Assembly (NCBI GenBank): GCA_002281735.1
Contig: NCGK01000004.1
Location: 62,001-126,000, forward strand
Source: Gammaproteobacteria bacterium 28-57-27
GTDB lineage: Bacteria > Pseudomonadota > Gammaproteobacteria > Halothiobacillales > Halothiobacillaceae
Direction: 5' to 3'
DNA length: 64,000 nt
Each line of letters opens with the position of its first letter. Within the stretch, counting starts at the first letter, position 1. The notes below the pieces were generated by a model, which was given only the letters and a program-made list of their open reading frames with translations, was not told where the DNA came from and ran no database searches. Shown here piece by piece: positions 28,874 through 34,774 of the stretch. The position numbers and the translations under genes are program-made.

Positions 28874-28991
28874 ATCGTTCCCACGCTCCAGCGTGGGAAT
28901 GCAGCCCCGGACGCTCCAGCGTCACGCAACACGCTCAACGCGCCGCTGGAGCGGCAAGCCGTGCGTTTCCACGCTGGAGCGTGGGAACGAT
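28874..28991. repeat. Large inverted repeat of GTTCCCACGCTCCAGCGTGG type
   Basis: The left arm 28874-28899 and right arm 28966-28991 are complementary over 25 of 26 bases, and each arm is itself a palindrome around CCACGCTCCAGCGTGG. This kind of unit is dispersed in many environmental proteobacteria. It marks the left edge of the island, ending two bases before the PIN-toxin stop codon. Confidence 0.75.
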
Positions 28992-28992
28992 C

Positions 28993-29439
28993 TCATGAAG
29001 CATTCGGGATAACACCCTGCCATTCCCAAGGATTGAACACACCCACTCCCGTGAGCTGAAAATCAACCACGTTGCGCGTGACCACCGTCATACCATGCAC
29101 CAAAGCCGTTGCTGCAATCAGCGCATCACGCTCGCCGCGCCGGTCAGGCACATGCAGCCGGGCACAGCGTTGCGCCACGGCGGTATCAATGGGCAGCGTG
29201 CGACCAGCGAACTCGGGCAACACCTGTTGCTCCAACCATGCGCGCAGCACGGCGCCCTGAGCCGAATCCTTACGCTCAATCGTCAGCACGCCAAGCTCCA
29301 GCTCCATGATCGTAACCGCCGACACAAACAGATCGGCGGCATCCACGCTGTCTGCCCACGCCGCCACACGCGCGTCAGCCTTGCCGAGCCGCACCTTGCG
29401 CAACTCGGACACCACGTTGGTATCAAGAACATACATCAC
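28993..29439 (-). CDS. PIN-domain toxin (VapC/FitB type)
   Basis: The 148-residue ribonuclease toxin has the PIN acidic residues: D6 in YVLDTNVVSEL, E in VTIMELELG, D in GERDALIAAT and a C-terminal D in VVTRNVVDF. FitB-like features include the spacing and the conserved V.T.N..DF. Its ATG overlaps the antitoxin stop (ATGA), so expression is coupled. It is probably an RNA-cleaving toxin neutralised by the upstream Phd-type protein. A second ATG at 29436 is possible. Confidence 0.9.
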   Translation of the reverse strand: MMYVLDTNVVSELRKVRLGKADARVAAWADSVDAADLFVSAVTIMELELGVLTIERKDSAQGAVLRAWLEQQVLPEFAGRTLPIDTAVAQRCARLHVPDRRGERDALIAATALVHGMTVVTRNVVDFQLTGVGVFNPWEWQGVIPNAS

Positions 29440-29690
29440 GACAAATCAACCGCTTGGGTTTCGATGGTCAAACGGGGCGGCTCAAACTCAATCTCAGCCG
29501 CATCAGGCATGGCCAGCGCGTCGGCAATATTGCGCCGTTGCTGCGTGAGCCGCTGATAGTCCTCAAAGCTCAACAACACATGCGCAGGCTTGCCGCGATC
29601 AGTGATAAACACCGGACCAAGCCGCGCAGCCTTCTTGGCGCGGCTCACATCCTGGTTCAGCTCGCGACTGGATAGGGTTGTGATTGTCAT
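29436..29690 (-). CDS. Phd/YefM-family antitoxin
   Basis: The 84-residue antitoxin has the Phd N-terminal DNA-binding part (TITTLSSRELNQDVSRAKKAA, then GPVFITDRGKPAHVLLSFEDYQ), followed by a short acidic toxin-binding tail (PDAAEIEFEPPRL). I prefer ATG 29690 because GAGGA lies 9 bases upstream; ATG 29699 would leave no spacing. It is paired with the PIN toxin. Modules of this type usually repress their own promoter. Confidence 0.9.
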   Translation of the reverse strand: MTITTLSSRELNQDVSRAKKAARLGPVFITDRGKPAHVLLSFEDYQRLTQQRRNIADALAMPDAAEIEFEPPRLTIETQAVDLS

Positions 29691-29760
29691 GGCGGCCATT
29701 CCTCAAAGAATCTTGTAGGCAAGTTACTACATTAGAAGAAGCTTGCAACAGACTTATTAA

Positions 29761-29800
29761 CTCCCTCCCCCCTCGCGGGGGAGGGTTGGGGAGAGGGGGC
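29761..29800. repeat. REP-like CCCTCCCCC...GGGGGAGGGTTGGGGAG unit
   Basis: The stem CTCCCCCCTCGCGGGGGAG is followed by GGTTGGGGAGAGGGGG. The same unit occurs twice, in opposite orientation, inside the MITE-like element at 38371-38538. Confidence 0.75.
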
Positions 29801-29834
29801 TGCGACATCAGGCAAAGCACAGGCCATGCCAGTC

Positions 29835-30092
29835 TCACCACCCTGTTTCCTGTTGCGACATAACCAGCTCAAATTTTTCGACAAAACTCGCAAGCGACAA
29901 CCCACAGCCAAAGCAGTAGTCCCGCACCTCGACAAAATCCAGCCCGCGATCCCCCGACTCAATCTTGCTGACAAAACTTTGTGGCTTGCCCAAGCGTGCT
30001 GCAAGCTCAGCCTGCGTCAAGCCGCACGCAACACGCTGTTCGCGCAACAATTTTCGCAAAAAAATGCGCTGCTGTTCCCAAGGTTTGACCAT
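29835..30092 (-). CDS. XRE-family DNA-binding protein
   Basis: The 85-residue single-domain Cro/CI-type regulator has the helix-turn-helix LTQAELAARLGKPQSFVSKIESGDR (split here around residues 25-49), followed by a short helix pair. No partner toxin gene adjoins it: the neighbours are the Phd/PIN pair on the left and a 46-residue secreted peptide on the right, transcribed away. A dyad 27 bases upstream (30119-30137) is a candidate autoregulatory operator. Confidence 0.8.
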   Translation of the reverse strand: MVKPWEQQRIFLRKLLREQRVACGLTQAELAARLGKPQSFVSKIESGDRGLDFVEVRDYCFGCGLSLASFVEKFELVMSQQETGW

Positions 30093-30118
30093 GGGAGCAC
30101 GCTAAATCCTATTGCGGT

Positions 30119-30137
30119 ATATCCAGTTTTAGGATAT
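30119..30137. promoter_or_regulatory. Candidate operator of the XRE gene
   Basis: ATATCC and GGATAT form a perfect six-base inverted repeat separated by AGTTTTA, upstream of the XRE gene and of the divergent peptide gene. An outlying ATCCTA (30106-30111) pairs with TAGGAT (30130-30135), so two overlapping dyads exist. Confidence 0.45.
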
Positions 30138-30220
30138 TAATTTAACGACGAAAATAAATTGAGATCATCCTGTACCTCAGTGATTTTTTCCGTCATCCCA
30201 AACTTAAAGAGGATTTTTCC

Positions 30221-30361
30221 ATGAAGAAGGTGTTACTGGCGATCTGTCTGGCAATTGCTTTTGTCTCTAGTGCGCACGCTATGACGCGTTGCCCTGATGG
30301 TACTTACGTCAGTGGTGACGAATGCGTGATTACACCGGGCGGCAAATTCGTAGGTAAGTAA
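30221..30361 (+). CDS. Small secreted peptide
   Basis: The 46-codon gene encodes a clear signal peptide (MKKVLLAICLAIAFVSSAHA, predicted cleavage after residue 20) and a 26-residue mature peptide with two cysteines (MTRCPDGTYVSGDECV). AAAGAGGA lies about 8 bases before the ATG. The two cysteines could form one periplasmic disulfide. The function is unknown. It lies just left of the first 85-bp repeat of the integron relic. Confidence 0.7.
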   Translation: MKKVLLAICLAIAFVSSAHAMTRCPDGTYVSGDECVITPGGKFVGK

Positions 30362-30381
30362 AACTTCACTTACTAAAACGC

Positions 30382-30466
30382 AAACCAATGCAAACCAATG
30401 GGGTCAGACTCGATTGGAAAAAGCACCAGCTATTGCTCACCAATCGTGTCTGACCCTATTGATATT
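30382..30466. repeat. 85-bp direct repeat, left copy
   Basis: It is identical to 31173-31257 except for one base. It contains an inverted pair GGGTCAGACTCGATTGG ... CCAATCGTGTCTGACCC, so each copy is a hairpin-forming unit. The left copy interrupts the integron-integrase-like sequence that starts at 30467. Confidence 0.85.
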
Positions 30467-30570
30467 GCCCTTGCTTTACTGTGCGGATGCTGCAATGCAT
30501 TCACCCGAATGCAATCACGCACCAGATCAAGCAATTTCGGCGCAAGTGCGGCGGGTGTACTTAAATCCAT
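30467..30570 (-). pseudogene. Truncated, frameshifted integron integrase (intI) start
   Basis: Translation from ATG 30570 on the minus strand gives MDLSTPAALAPKLLDLVRDC then IRV. This fits the N-terminus of chromosomal integron integrases, whose consensus as I know it is P.LLDqVRd.IRvkHYSiRTEqaY. After codon 23 a one-base shift is needed, and the next frame reads HCSIRT, matching HYSIRTE. The sequence then runs into the 85-bp repeat at 30466, so the rest of the gene is lost. Its orientation, facing away from the attI-like site and cassette on its right, is the integron layout. Confidence 0.7.
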
Positions 30571-30635
30571 AAAAGTGCCTTGTATTTTTCGTTTTCACTG
30601 TAAAATCAGCATGATACATTGGCATTGTTTTAGAT

Positions 30636-30692
30636 AGACACCGATTTACAAAAAATAAAGACACCTGACAAGGTGTCTATTACACGTTAGAC
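30636..30692 (+). other. attI-like recombination site
   Basis: The core GTTAGAC (30686-30692) fits the integron core GTTRRRY. Upstream lie two direct copies of AGACACC (30636-30642 and 30659-30665) and an inverted copy, GGTGTCT (30672-30678), which with AGACACCT forms an eight-pair hairpin with loop GACA. Repeats next to the core are usual in attI sites. It lies between the intI remnant and the first cassette gene. Confidence 0.55.
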
Positions 30693-30720
30693 CACTCTTT
30701 AACTACCTTTGGAGAACATT

Positions 30721-30948
30721 ATGTATTTTGGTACAGGTAAGCACAGCATTCGTAAAATAGAAAATCTTGGAGAAACCATCACCCTCGATGACAACTCACG
30801 TTGGAAAGTTTCATTTATTGATAAAGTAAAATCAATGCAGTGGCTTCCAACAGATGATGTAAACGTTTCGTCTTATATTGGGGACAAGTTTAACATCACC
30901 CACATAGAACGAAACGAGACAATTGAAGCTACTCACCAACAGGGATAA
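30721..30948 (+). CDS. Cassette-borne hypothetical protein
   Basis: This 75-residue soluble protein of unknown function begins MYFGTGKHSIRKIENLGE, with many charged and aromatic residues (WKVSFIDKVKSMQWLP) and a beta-rich look. ATG 30721 follows GGAG by 9 bases and comes 28 bases after the cassette boundary, the usual position of a cassette gene. A TTG at 30709 is an unlikely alternative. Composition is low in GC. Its 3' end overlaps the oppositely oriented gene by 20 bases. Confidence 0.65.
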   Translation: MYFGTGKHSIRKIENLGETITLDDNSRWKVSFIDKVKSMQWLPTDDVNVSSYIGDKFNITHIERNETIEATHQQG

Positions 30949-31108
30949 GTACCCGGACATCCAGTACGGTATATTTCCCTGGCGATGAAACCTTTCCGTC
31001 TATACCTACGGATTCATTGTCAGTGGTAATACGGGTTACGTTTGCGACTTGGATTACGTTAATACCGTCTTTTTGGAGGCAATTAACACAGTGCGTTATT
31101 TCATTCAT
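30929..31108 (-). CDS. Cassette-borne small hypothetical protein
   Basis: A 59-residue product starts at ATG 31108 behind AAAGGAAAATAAT, a good ribosome-binding site. The protein begins MNEITHCVNCLQKDGINVIQ and contains one CxxC pair (C7 and C10), then a short beta-rich segment. The function is unknown. A second gene on the opposite strand of a cassette is unusual but known. It converges with the 75-residue gene, overlapping by 20 bases. Confidence 0.5.
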   Translation of the reverse strand: MNEITHCVNCLQKDGINVIQVANVTRITTDNESVGIDGKVSSPGKYTVLDVRVLIPVGE

Positions 31109-31135
31109 ATTATTTTCCTTTGTGGTGTTGTTAAA

Positions 31136-31172
31136 GTCTAACAGTTAGTTCAAGCGGACAAGCCGCCATATG
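31136..31172 (+). other. Left half of an attC site
   Basis: GTCTAAC, five bases, then TTCAAGCGGAC (31149-31159) follows the R''-L'' order of attC sites and closely resembles, from memory, the attC of aadA cassettes (GTCTAACAATTCGTTCAAGC). The right half, expected to end in GTTRRRY, is missing because the second 85-bp repeat starts at 31173. Confidence 0.6.
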
Positions 31173-31257
31173 AAACCAATGCAAACCAATGGGGTCAGAC
31201 TCGATTGGAAAAAGCACCAGCTATTGCTCACCAATCGAGTCTGACCCTATTGATATT
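31173..31257. repeat. 85-bp direct repeat, right copy
   Basis: Same orientation as 30382-30466, differing at one base. It replaces the right half of the attC. Together the two copies bracket the 706-base integron relic. Confidence 0.85.
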
Positions 31258-31276
31258 TAACCGAATGGAGTTCCTA

Positions 31277-31663
31277 ATGAAATTTAAAATGCTGCTTGTA
31301 ACAGCCATCTCCGTAGCGGCAATCTCCGGGTGCGCATCATCATCTCAAGGACTTATGCAAGGTGGTCACAATGGGAAACCATATTGGAATCCAGGAAATT
31401 GTGAACAATACAAATACAGTATGAAAAACTCCGATGAAATAAATTGTGTCGACTCAGACGGAGAACCCAATGGCACCGTTTTATTACCACTAAGCCAACA
31501 AGAGATTGAGAATCACCACAGAGCAAACCTATCGTCCGATAGTAATTCAGGAATGCAAGGCCTGCGAGACTATCTCAATAGCAGGAGATCTTTTAGTTGT
31601 ACAACGACTGGTACAATTCATGGTGCTTACACAATTCCTAGTGCCACCACAAATTGTTATTAG
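31277..31663 (+). CDS. Unknown small lipoprotein
   Basis: The 128-residue product has a lipoprotein signal peptide (MKFKMLLVTAISVAAISGC, cysteine 19) and a mature part with cysteine pairs (GNCEQYKY, INCVDSDG, SFSCTTTG, TNCY). No family is recognised. ATG 31277 follows GGAG by 7 bases; ATG 31265 is an alternative. Composition is A+T-rich like the neighbouring cassette, and it follows the right repeat by 19 bases, so it may have arrived with the island. No attC follows it. Confidence 0.7.
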   Translation: MKFKMLLVTAISVAAISGCASSSQGLMQGGHNGKPYWNPGNCEQYKYSMKNSDEINCVDSDGEPNGTVLLPLSQQEIENHHRANLSSDSNSGMQGLRDYLNSRRSFSCTTTGTIHGAYTIPSATTNCY

Positions 31664-32060
31664 TAGATAGGAGGGGGGATGGGGTCAGACTCACTGCTGT
31701 CCCAGATAATTTCTCCGTTTAAAACAGACCAATAGGACGGCGCGCTCAAATTCCAAGTGCAACATTTTTCGGGGAAAATGCTGCATGAAAAAAAACTACA
31801 CACACCTAAACCAATGGGGTCAGACTCAATGCCATTAAGTTAAGCCCCAACCAGAACCAATGGGGTCACGATCAATGGGGTCAGACTCGATTGAAAATAA
31901 CCACGGCAACTTCTTAATCCCTCGTAGTCCGCTTCACGTTCAGCGCAATCCAGGAAGTGGCTCACCCGTGGCACGTATAGGGGATCAGGGGCGTAGTCTT
32001 GACAGGCTAAGCGCAACTACTTAAAAACGCTTTTAAACACCCCTTTAAGAGCGCTCGAAT
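31664..32060. other. Gene-free stretch with partial repeat copies
   Basis: No gene is seen. It contains partial copies of the GGGGTCAGACTC unit at about 31680, 31815 and 31875. A segment near 31735-31790 (GCTCAAATTCCAAGTGCAAC) looks like an insertion-sequence end, but I cannot name it. The last 60 bases presumably hold the promoter of the next antitoxin gene. Confidence 0.5.
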
Positions 32061-32315
32061 ATGACTCGTCTTGTACTCGCTGACTTTACGGCAAGCATCA
32101 GTGAACTTAAGAAAAACCCCATGTCAACGGTGATGGCGGGTGCGGGCGCGCCGGTTGCCATTCTTAACCGCAATGAACCTGTCTTTTATTGTGTTCCTGC
32201 CAAAACCTACGAGGCAATGCTGGAGCGGCTGGACGATATCGAGCTGAACCGCGTCGCCGAGGCTCGCATTCAGGATGGCAAGCCCTTGGTGCGCGTGGCG
32301 CTTGATGACCTATGA
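32061..32315 (+). CDS. Phd/RelB-type antitoxin
   Basis: The 84-residue antitoxin has the Phd/YefM fold signature: ADFTASISELKKNPMSTV, then APVAILNRNEPVFYCVPAKTYEAML, followed by a helical toxin-binding tail (ELNRVAEARIQDGKPLVRV). The stop overlaps the toxin start by 11 bases, typical of a coupled pair. The complex is expected to repress its own promoter just upstream. Confidence 0.88.
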   Translation: MTRLVLADFTASISELKKNPMSTVMAGAGAPVAILNRNEPVFYCVPAKTYEAMLERLDDIELNRVAEARIQDGKPLVRVALDDL

Positions 32316-32586
32316 GCTGGACTTCCATCCCGATGCGCTCGACGAATGGAGCAAACTGGATGGGTCAATCCGCACGCAGTTCAAGAAAAAGCTCGCCGAG
32401 CGGCTGAAAGAGCCTCGCATCCCTGCGGCCAGGCTCTCGGGACACCCGGATCGCTACAAGATCAAGCTGCGCACGATTGGTTATCGCTTGGTGTATGAAG
32501 TTCGGGATGATGTGCTGGTGGTGATTGTTCTGGCGGTAGGGCGCAGGGACAAGAATGCAGTCTATCGAATGGCAGAAGAGCGTTAA
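32305..32586 (+). CDS. RelE-family toxin
   Basis: The 93-residue RelE/ParE-fold toxin has the family features LDFHPDALDEWSKLD, the basic loop RYKIKLRTIGYRLVYEV, and the C-terminal VLAVGRRDKNAVYRMA, with basic and tyrosine residues suited to ribosome-dependent mRNA cleavage. ATG 32305 lies inside the antitoxin gene; an upstream in-frame start at 32275 is less likely. The stop codon is followed in the same frame by a truncated second toxin. Confidence 0.9.
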   Translation: MTYELDFHPDALDEWSKLDGSIRTQFKKKLAERLKEPRIPAARLSGHPDRYKIKLRTIGYRLVYEVRDDVLVVIVLAVGRRDKNAVYRMAEER

Positions 32587-32613
32587 CCTGCGCAACATCC
32601 TCGTGCGGGTGAT

Positions 32614-32844
32614 TTGATGCAAGGAACAGGGGGCGTTCGCAAGTTGCGTTGGGGGCGTGCTGGTCGTGGGAAAAGCGGGGGTGTGCGCGTCATTTATTAC
32701 TACCACGATGTCCGCATCCCACTGTTTTTGTTAACTGTTTTTGGAAAAAATGAGCAAGCCAACCTTTCGCAGGCTGAACGCAACGTCCTGTCTAACCTGG
32801 TTGATCGGCTTGTCGCAACCGCACTGGAGAAAAATCATGGGTAA
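32614..32844 (+). pseudogene. 5'-truncated HigB/RelE-like toxin
   Basis: The visible sequence MQGTGGVRKLRWGR, then GKSGGVRVIYYYHDVRIPLF and LLTVFGKNEQANLSQAER, is the C-terminal two thirds of a common RelE/HigB toxin family of about 110 residues. In frame upstream, codons from 32587 read PAQHPRAGDL, still matching the family, but the preceding TAA is the stop of the RelE gene and the first 35-40 residues are missing. A start at TTG 32614 or ATG 32617 could still give a 75-76-residue product lacking the first helices. The antitoxin gene downstream is intact. Confidence 0.7.
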
Positions 32845-33124
32845 AGCCTTTGACAGTATCGCCCAAGGACTTGTTGAGGCTATCGCACTCACTCAAGGTG
32901 ATCCGGGTGTCGAAGCCCGCACTCATCAGCCTCAGCCTGTGAATGTTGCAGAACTGCGCAAGAACCTTGGGCTGACACAGATGGAATTTGCCGCCAAGTT
33001 TTGTATCAGTATTGGAACGCTACGGCATTGGGAACGCGGCGATCGAACACCGCATGGGCCTGCTTTGGCGCTTCTGAATGTTGTCGCCAAGGAGCCGCAA
33101 GCCGTGCTCCGAGCCTTGGGCTAA
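32837..33124 (+). CDS. HigA-type XRE antitoxin
   Basis: The 95-residue antitoxin has a C-terminal helix-turn-helix (NVAELRKNLGLTQMEFAAKF then CISIGTLRHWERGDR), followed by PHGPALALLNVVAKEPQAVLRAL, the usual end of this family. ATG 32837 overlaps the truncated toxin's stop codon by 8 bases. With its toxin damaged it may persist as a lone regulator. It ends 4 bases before the convergent ybbA gene, marking the right edge of the island. Confidence 0.88.
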   Translation: MGKAFDSIAQGLVEAIALTQGDPGVEARTHQPQPVNVAELRKNLGLTQMEFAAKFCISIGTLRHWERGDRTPHGPALALLNVVAKEPQAVLRALG

Positions 33125-33128
33125 TCAC

Positions 33129-33905
33129 TCAGCCCCGTGCAGCCCCGTGCAGCCCAGTGAGCTGAGATTGTGCTTGGAAAGTGCCTGACTGGCTTGAGTC
33201 TGTTGCTCCCTCCCACGCCTGCACCACTCCGGCCTTGATTTCATACCCCCGATCACAGCGCGCCGCCAGCGCTGGATCGTGGGTCACCAGCACCAGCGCG
33301 GTGTTGTGGCGGTCACGCAGGGCGAACATCAAATCCATCACGCGCGCCCCGGTGGCGGTGTCCAGCGACCCGGTCGGTTCATCAGCGAACAGGATGGCAG
33401 GCGTGCCCGCAAACGCCCGTGCCAAAGCCACGCGCTGCTGTTCGCCGCCCGAAAGCACTTTGGGAAAATGGCGCAGACGATGCGCCAGGCCGACTTCATC
33501 CAGCGCCACCCGCGCACGCGCTTCCGCGTCATGGACGCCCTGCAACTCCAGCGGTAGCGCCACGTTTTCCAGCGCGGTCAGGCCGTCAATAAGCTGAAAA
33601 GACTGGAACACAAAGCCCACTCGCCCACCGCGCACCGCCGCGCATTCATCTTCTGACAGGGTGTTCAAACGAAACCCCGCCAGCTCGATGTCGCCACCAC
33701 TGGGACGATCCAGCCCCGCCAGCAAGGCCAGCAGAGTTGATTTGCCCGCCCCCGAAGCTCCGACCAAGGCCACAGCCTCACCGGCAAAAACCTCCAGGCT
33801 GGCTTCATGCAGAATCGTCAACGCACCGGAATCATTCGGCGCGCTGACCGTCTTACTCAGCGCGCTTGCCCGTAAAATGGGTACCTTCACGTTATTTAAG
33901 GACAT
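33129..33905 (-). CDS. ybbA: YbbA-like ABC transporter ATP-binding protein
   Basis: The 258-residue ATPase of the MacB/LolD class has Walker A GASGAGKST (about 48), Q-loop FVFQSFQL (about 98), signature LSGGEQQRVALARA (about 150), Walker B AILFADEPTGSLD and the H-loop VTHD. I chose ATG 33905 because the family N-terminus begins here; the frame runs far upstream through tesA without meaning. The permease YbbP normally follows directly but lies beyond the 4.2-kb island. The C-terminal tail after CDRGYEIKAG is longer than usual and may reflect the junction. Confidence 0.92.
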   Translation of the reverse strand: MSLNNVKVPILRASALSKTVSAPNDSGALTILHEASLEVFAGEAVALVGASGAGKSTLLALLAGLDRPSGGDIELAGFRLNTLSEDECAAVRGGRVGFVFQSFQLIDGLTALENVALPLELQGVHDAEARARVALDEVGLAHRLRHFPKVLSGGEQQRVALARAFAGTPAILFADEPTGSLDTATGARVMDLMFALRDRHNTALVLVTHDPALAARCDRGYEIKAGVVQAWEGATDSSQSGTFQAQSQLTGLHGAARG

Positions 33906-33909
33906 TGTG

Positions 33910-34542
33910 ATGCTGTTCCGATTCGTTGTTTTGATTCTTAGCTTGACGGCAAACCCCTCGTTTGGACAAGCACTATCCCCCACAGCCCCCAACCCACAAA
34001 CCATCCTCGTGCTGGGGGATTCGCTATCCGCTGCGCACAATATCGCGCAAAACAAGGGCTGGGTGACGCTGATGGCGCAACGTCTGGCGCAGACAACGCC
34101 GCCCTGGAAAGTCATCAACGTGTCGATCAGCGGCGAAACCACCTCCGGCGGGCTGAGCCGCTTGCCCGCCCTGCTCGCCGCGCAGCGTCCGCAATGGGTG
34201 TTGATCGAGCTGGGTGCGAATGATGGCCTGCGTGGTTTGCCGCTCAAGATCATGCACCAGAACCTGCAACGCATGATTGAACTCAGTCAGCACAGCGGCG
34301 CCAAGGTGTTGCTGATCGGCATCATGCTTCCGCCGAATTATGGCGCCATGTACACCACTCCGTTTACCGCCATGTTCCAGCAGCTCGCCGAGGAATACCG
34401 CCTGCCGCTGGTGCCGTTTCTGCTGGATGGCGTGGCCAGCGAGCCGAGTCTGATGCAATACGACGGCCTGCACCCCAACGCCGCCGCGCAAGGCAAGATT
34501 TTTGACAATGTCTGGCGCGTGGCGGAGCCGCTGTGGCGTTGA
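33910..34542 (+). CDS. tesA: Periplasmic GDSL esterase / thioesterase I / lysophospholipase
   Basis: The 210-residue SGNH hydrolase has a signal peptide (MLFRFVVLILSLTANPSFGQA). The catalytic blocks are intact: serine in LVLGDSLSAAHN, glycine in SISGETTSGG, asparagine in ELGANDG, and Asp/His in YDGLHPN. TesA hydrolyses acyl-CoA, lysophospholipid and ester substrates in the periplasm. ATG 33910 has AAGGA 7 bases upstream. It is divergent from ybbA with only four bases between start codons, so each gene's promoter must lie inside the other's coding region. Confidence 0.93.
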   Translation: MLFRFVVLILSLTANPSFGQALSPTAPNPQTILVLGDSLSAAHNIAQNKGWVTLMAQRLAQTTPPWKVINVSISGETTSGGLSRLPALLAAQRPQWVLIELGANDGLRGLPLKIMHQNLQRMIELSQHSGAKVLLIGIMLPPNYGAMYTTPFTAMFQQLAEEYRLPLVPFLLDGVASEPSLMQYDGLHPNAAAQGKIFDNVWRVAEPLWR

Positions 34543-34577
34543 CCAATCATTAACCCATTGATACATAATGATTTATA

Positions 34578-34645
34578 CGTGATTGTAGGGTGCGCCGTGC
34601 GCACCTTTTAACCCATAGGTGCGCATGGCGCACCCTACAATCACG
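34578..34645. repeat. Palindromic repeat, GTAGGGTGCGCC family, copy 1
   Basis: Arms 34578-34605 and 34618-34645 are complementary over 27 of 28 bases and contain GTAGGGTGCGCCGTGCGCAC. Other copies lie at 47142-47198 and 57712-57765. It is placed between tesA and metE and could act as a bidirectional terminator. Confidence 0.85.
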
Positions 34646-34678
34646 GATAAAGCTGGCCAGATCAATAAGGCATAACAA

Positions 34679-34712
34679 TGAATTTCATTCATTAAACAAT
34701 GAAAAACATTCG
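34679..34712 (+). promoter_or_regulatory. Two phased MetR boxes upstream of metE
   Basis: TGAATTTCATTCA (34679-34691) is a perfect match to the MetR consensus TGAANNNNNTTCA. TGAAAAACATTCG (34700-34712) matches except for the last base. The box starts are 21 bases apart, two helical turns, as expected for cooperative binding of LysR-type tetramers. metE starts 62 bases downstream. Confidence 0.8.
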
Positions 34713-34774
34713 TTTGAAACATACATCCAGCTTGCGCATGATGCTGCTCATCTATTCATACCGAGCCAAACATC

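Larger units (their letters stand above)
30687..31142 (+). mobile_element. Relic integron gene cassette
   Basis: The left boundary TTAGAC follows the attI-like core. The right boundary is marked by GTCTAAC (31136-31142), the exact complement of GTTAGAC, as expected when the two halves of one cassette's recombination site sit at its two ends. The segment carries two small genes in opposite orientation, is more A+T-rich than the chromosome, and ends in a half attC. It is too degraded to be mobile by itself. Confidence 0.6.

Noticed and set aside
31735-31800. IS30-like terminal sequence near CAAATTCCAAGTGCAAC
   Set aside because: Only a single end-like stretch is seen, with no partner end or transposase sequence, and I cannot match it firmly to a family.
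31830-31860. Second attC candidate with GTTAAGC core
   Set aside because: The core fits GTTRRRY, but no matching complementary core or L-box arrangement lies around it.
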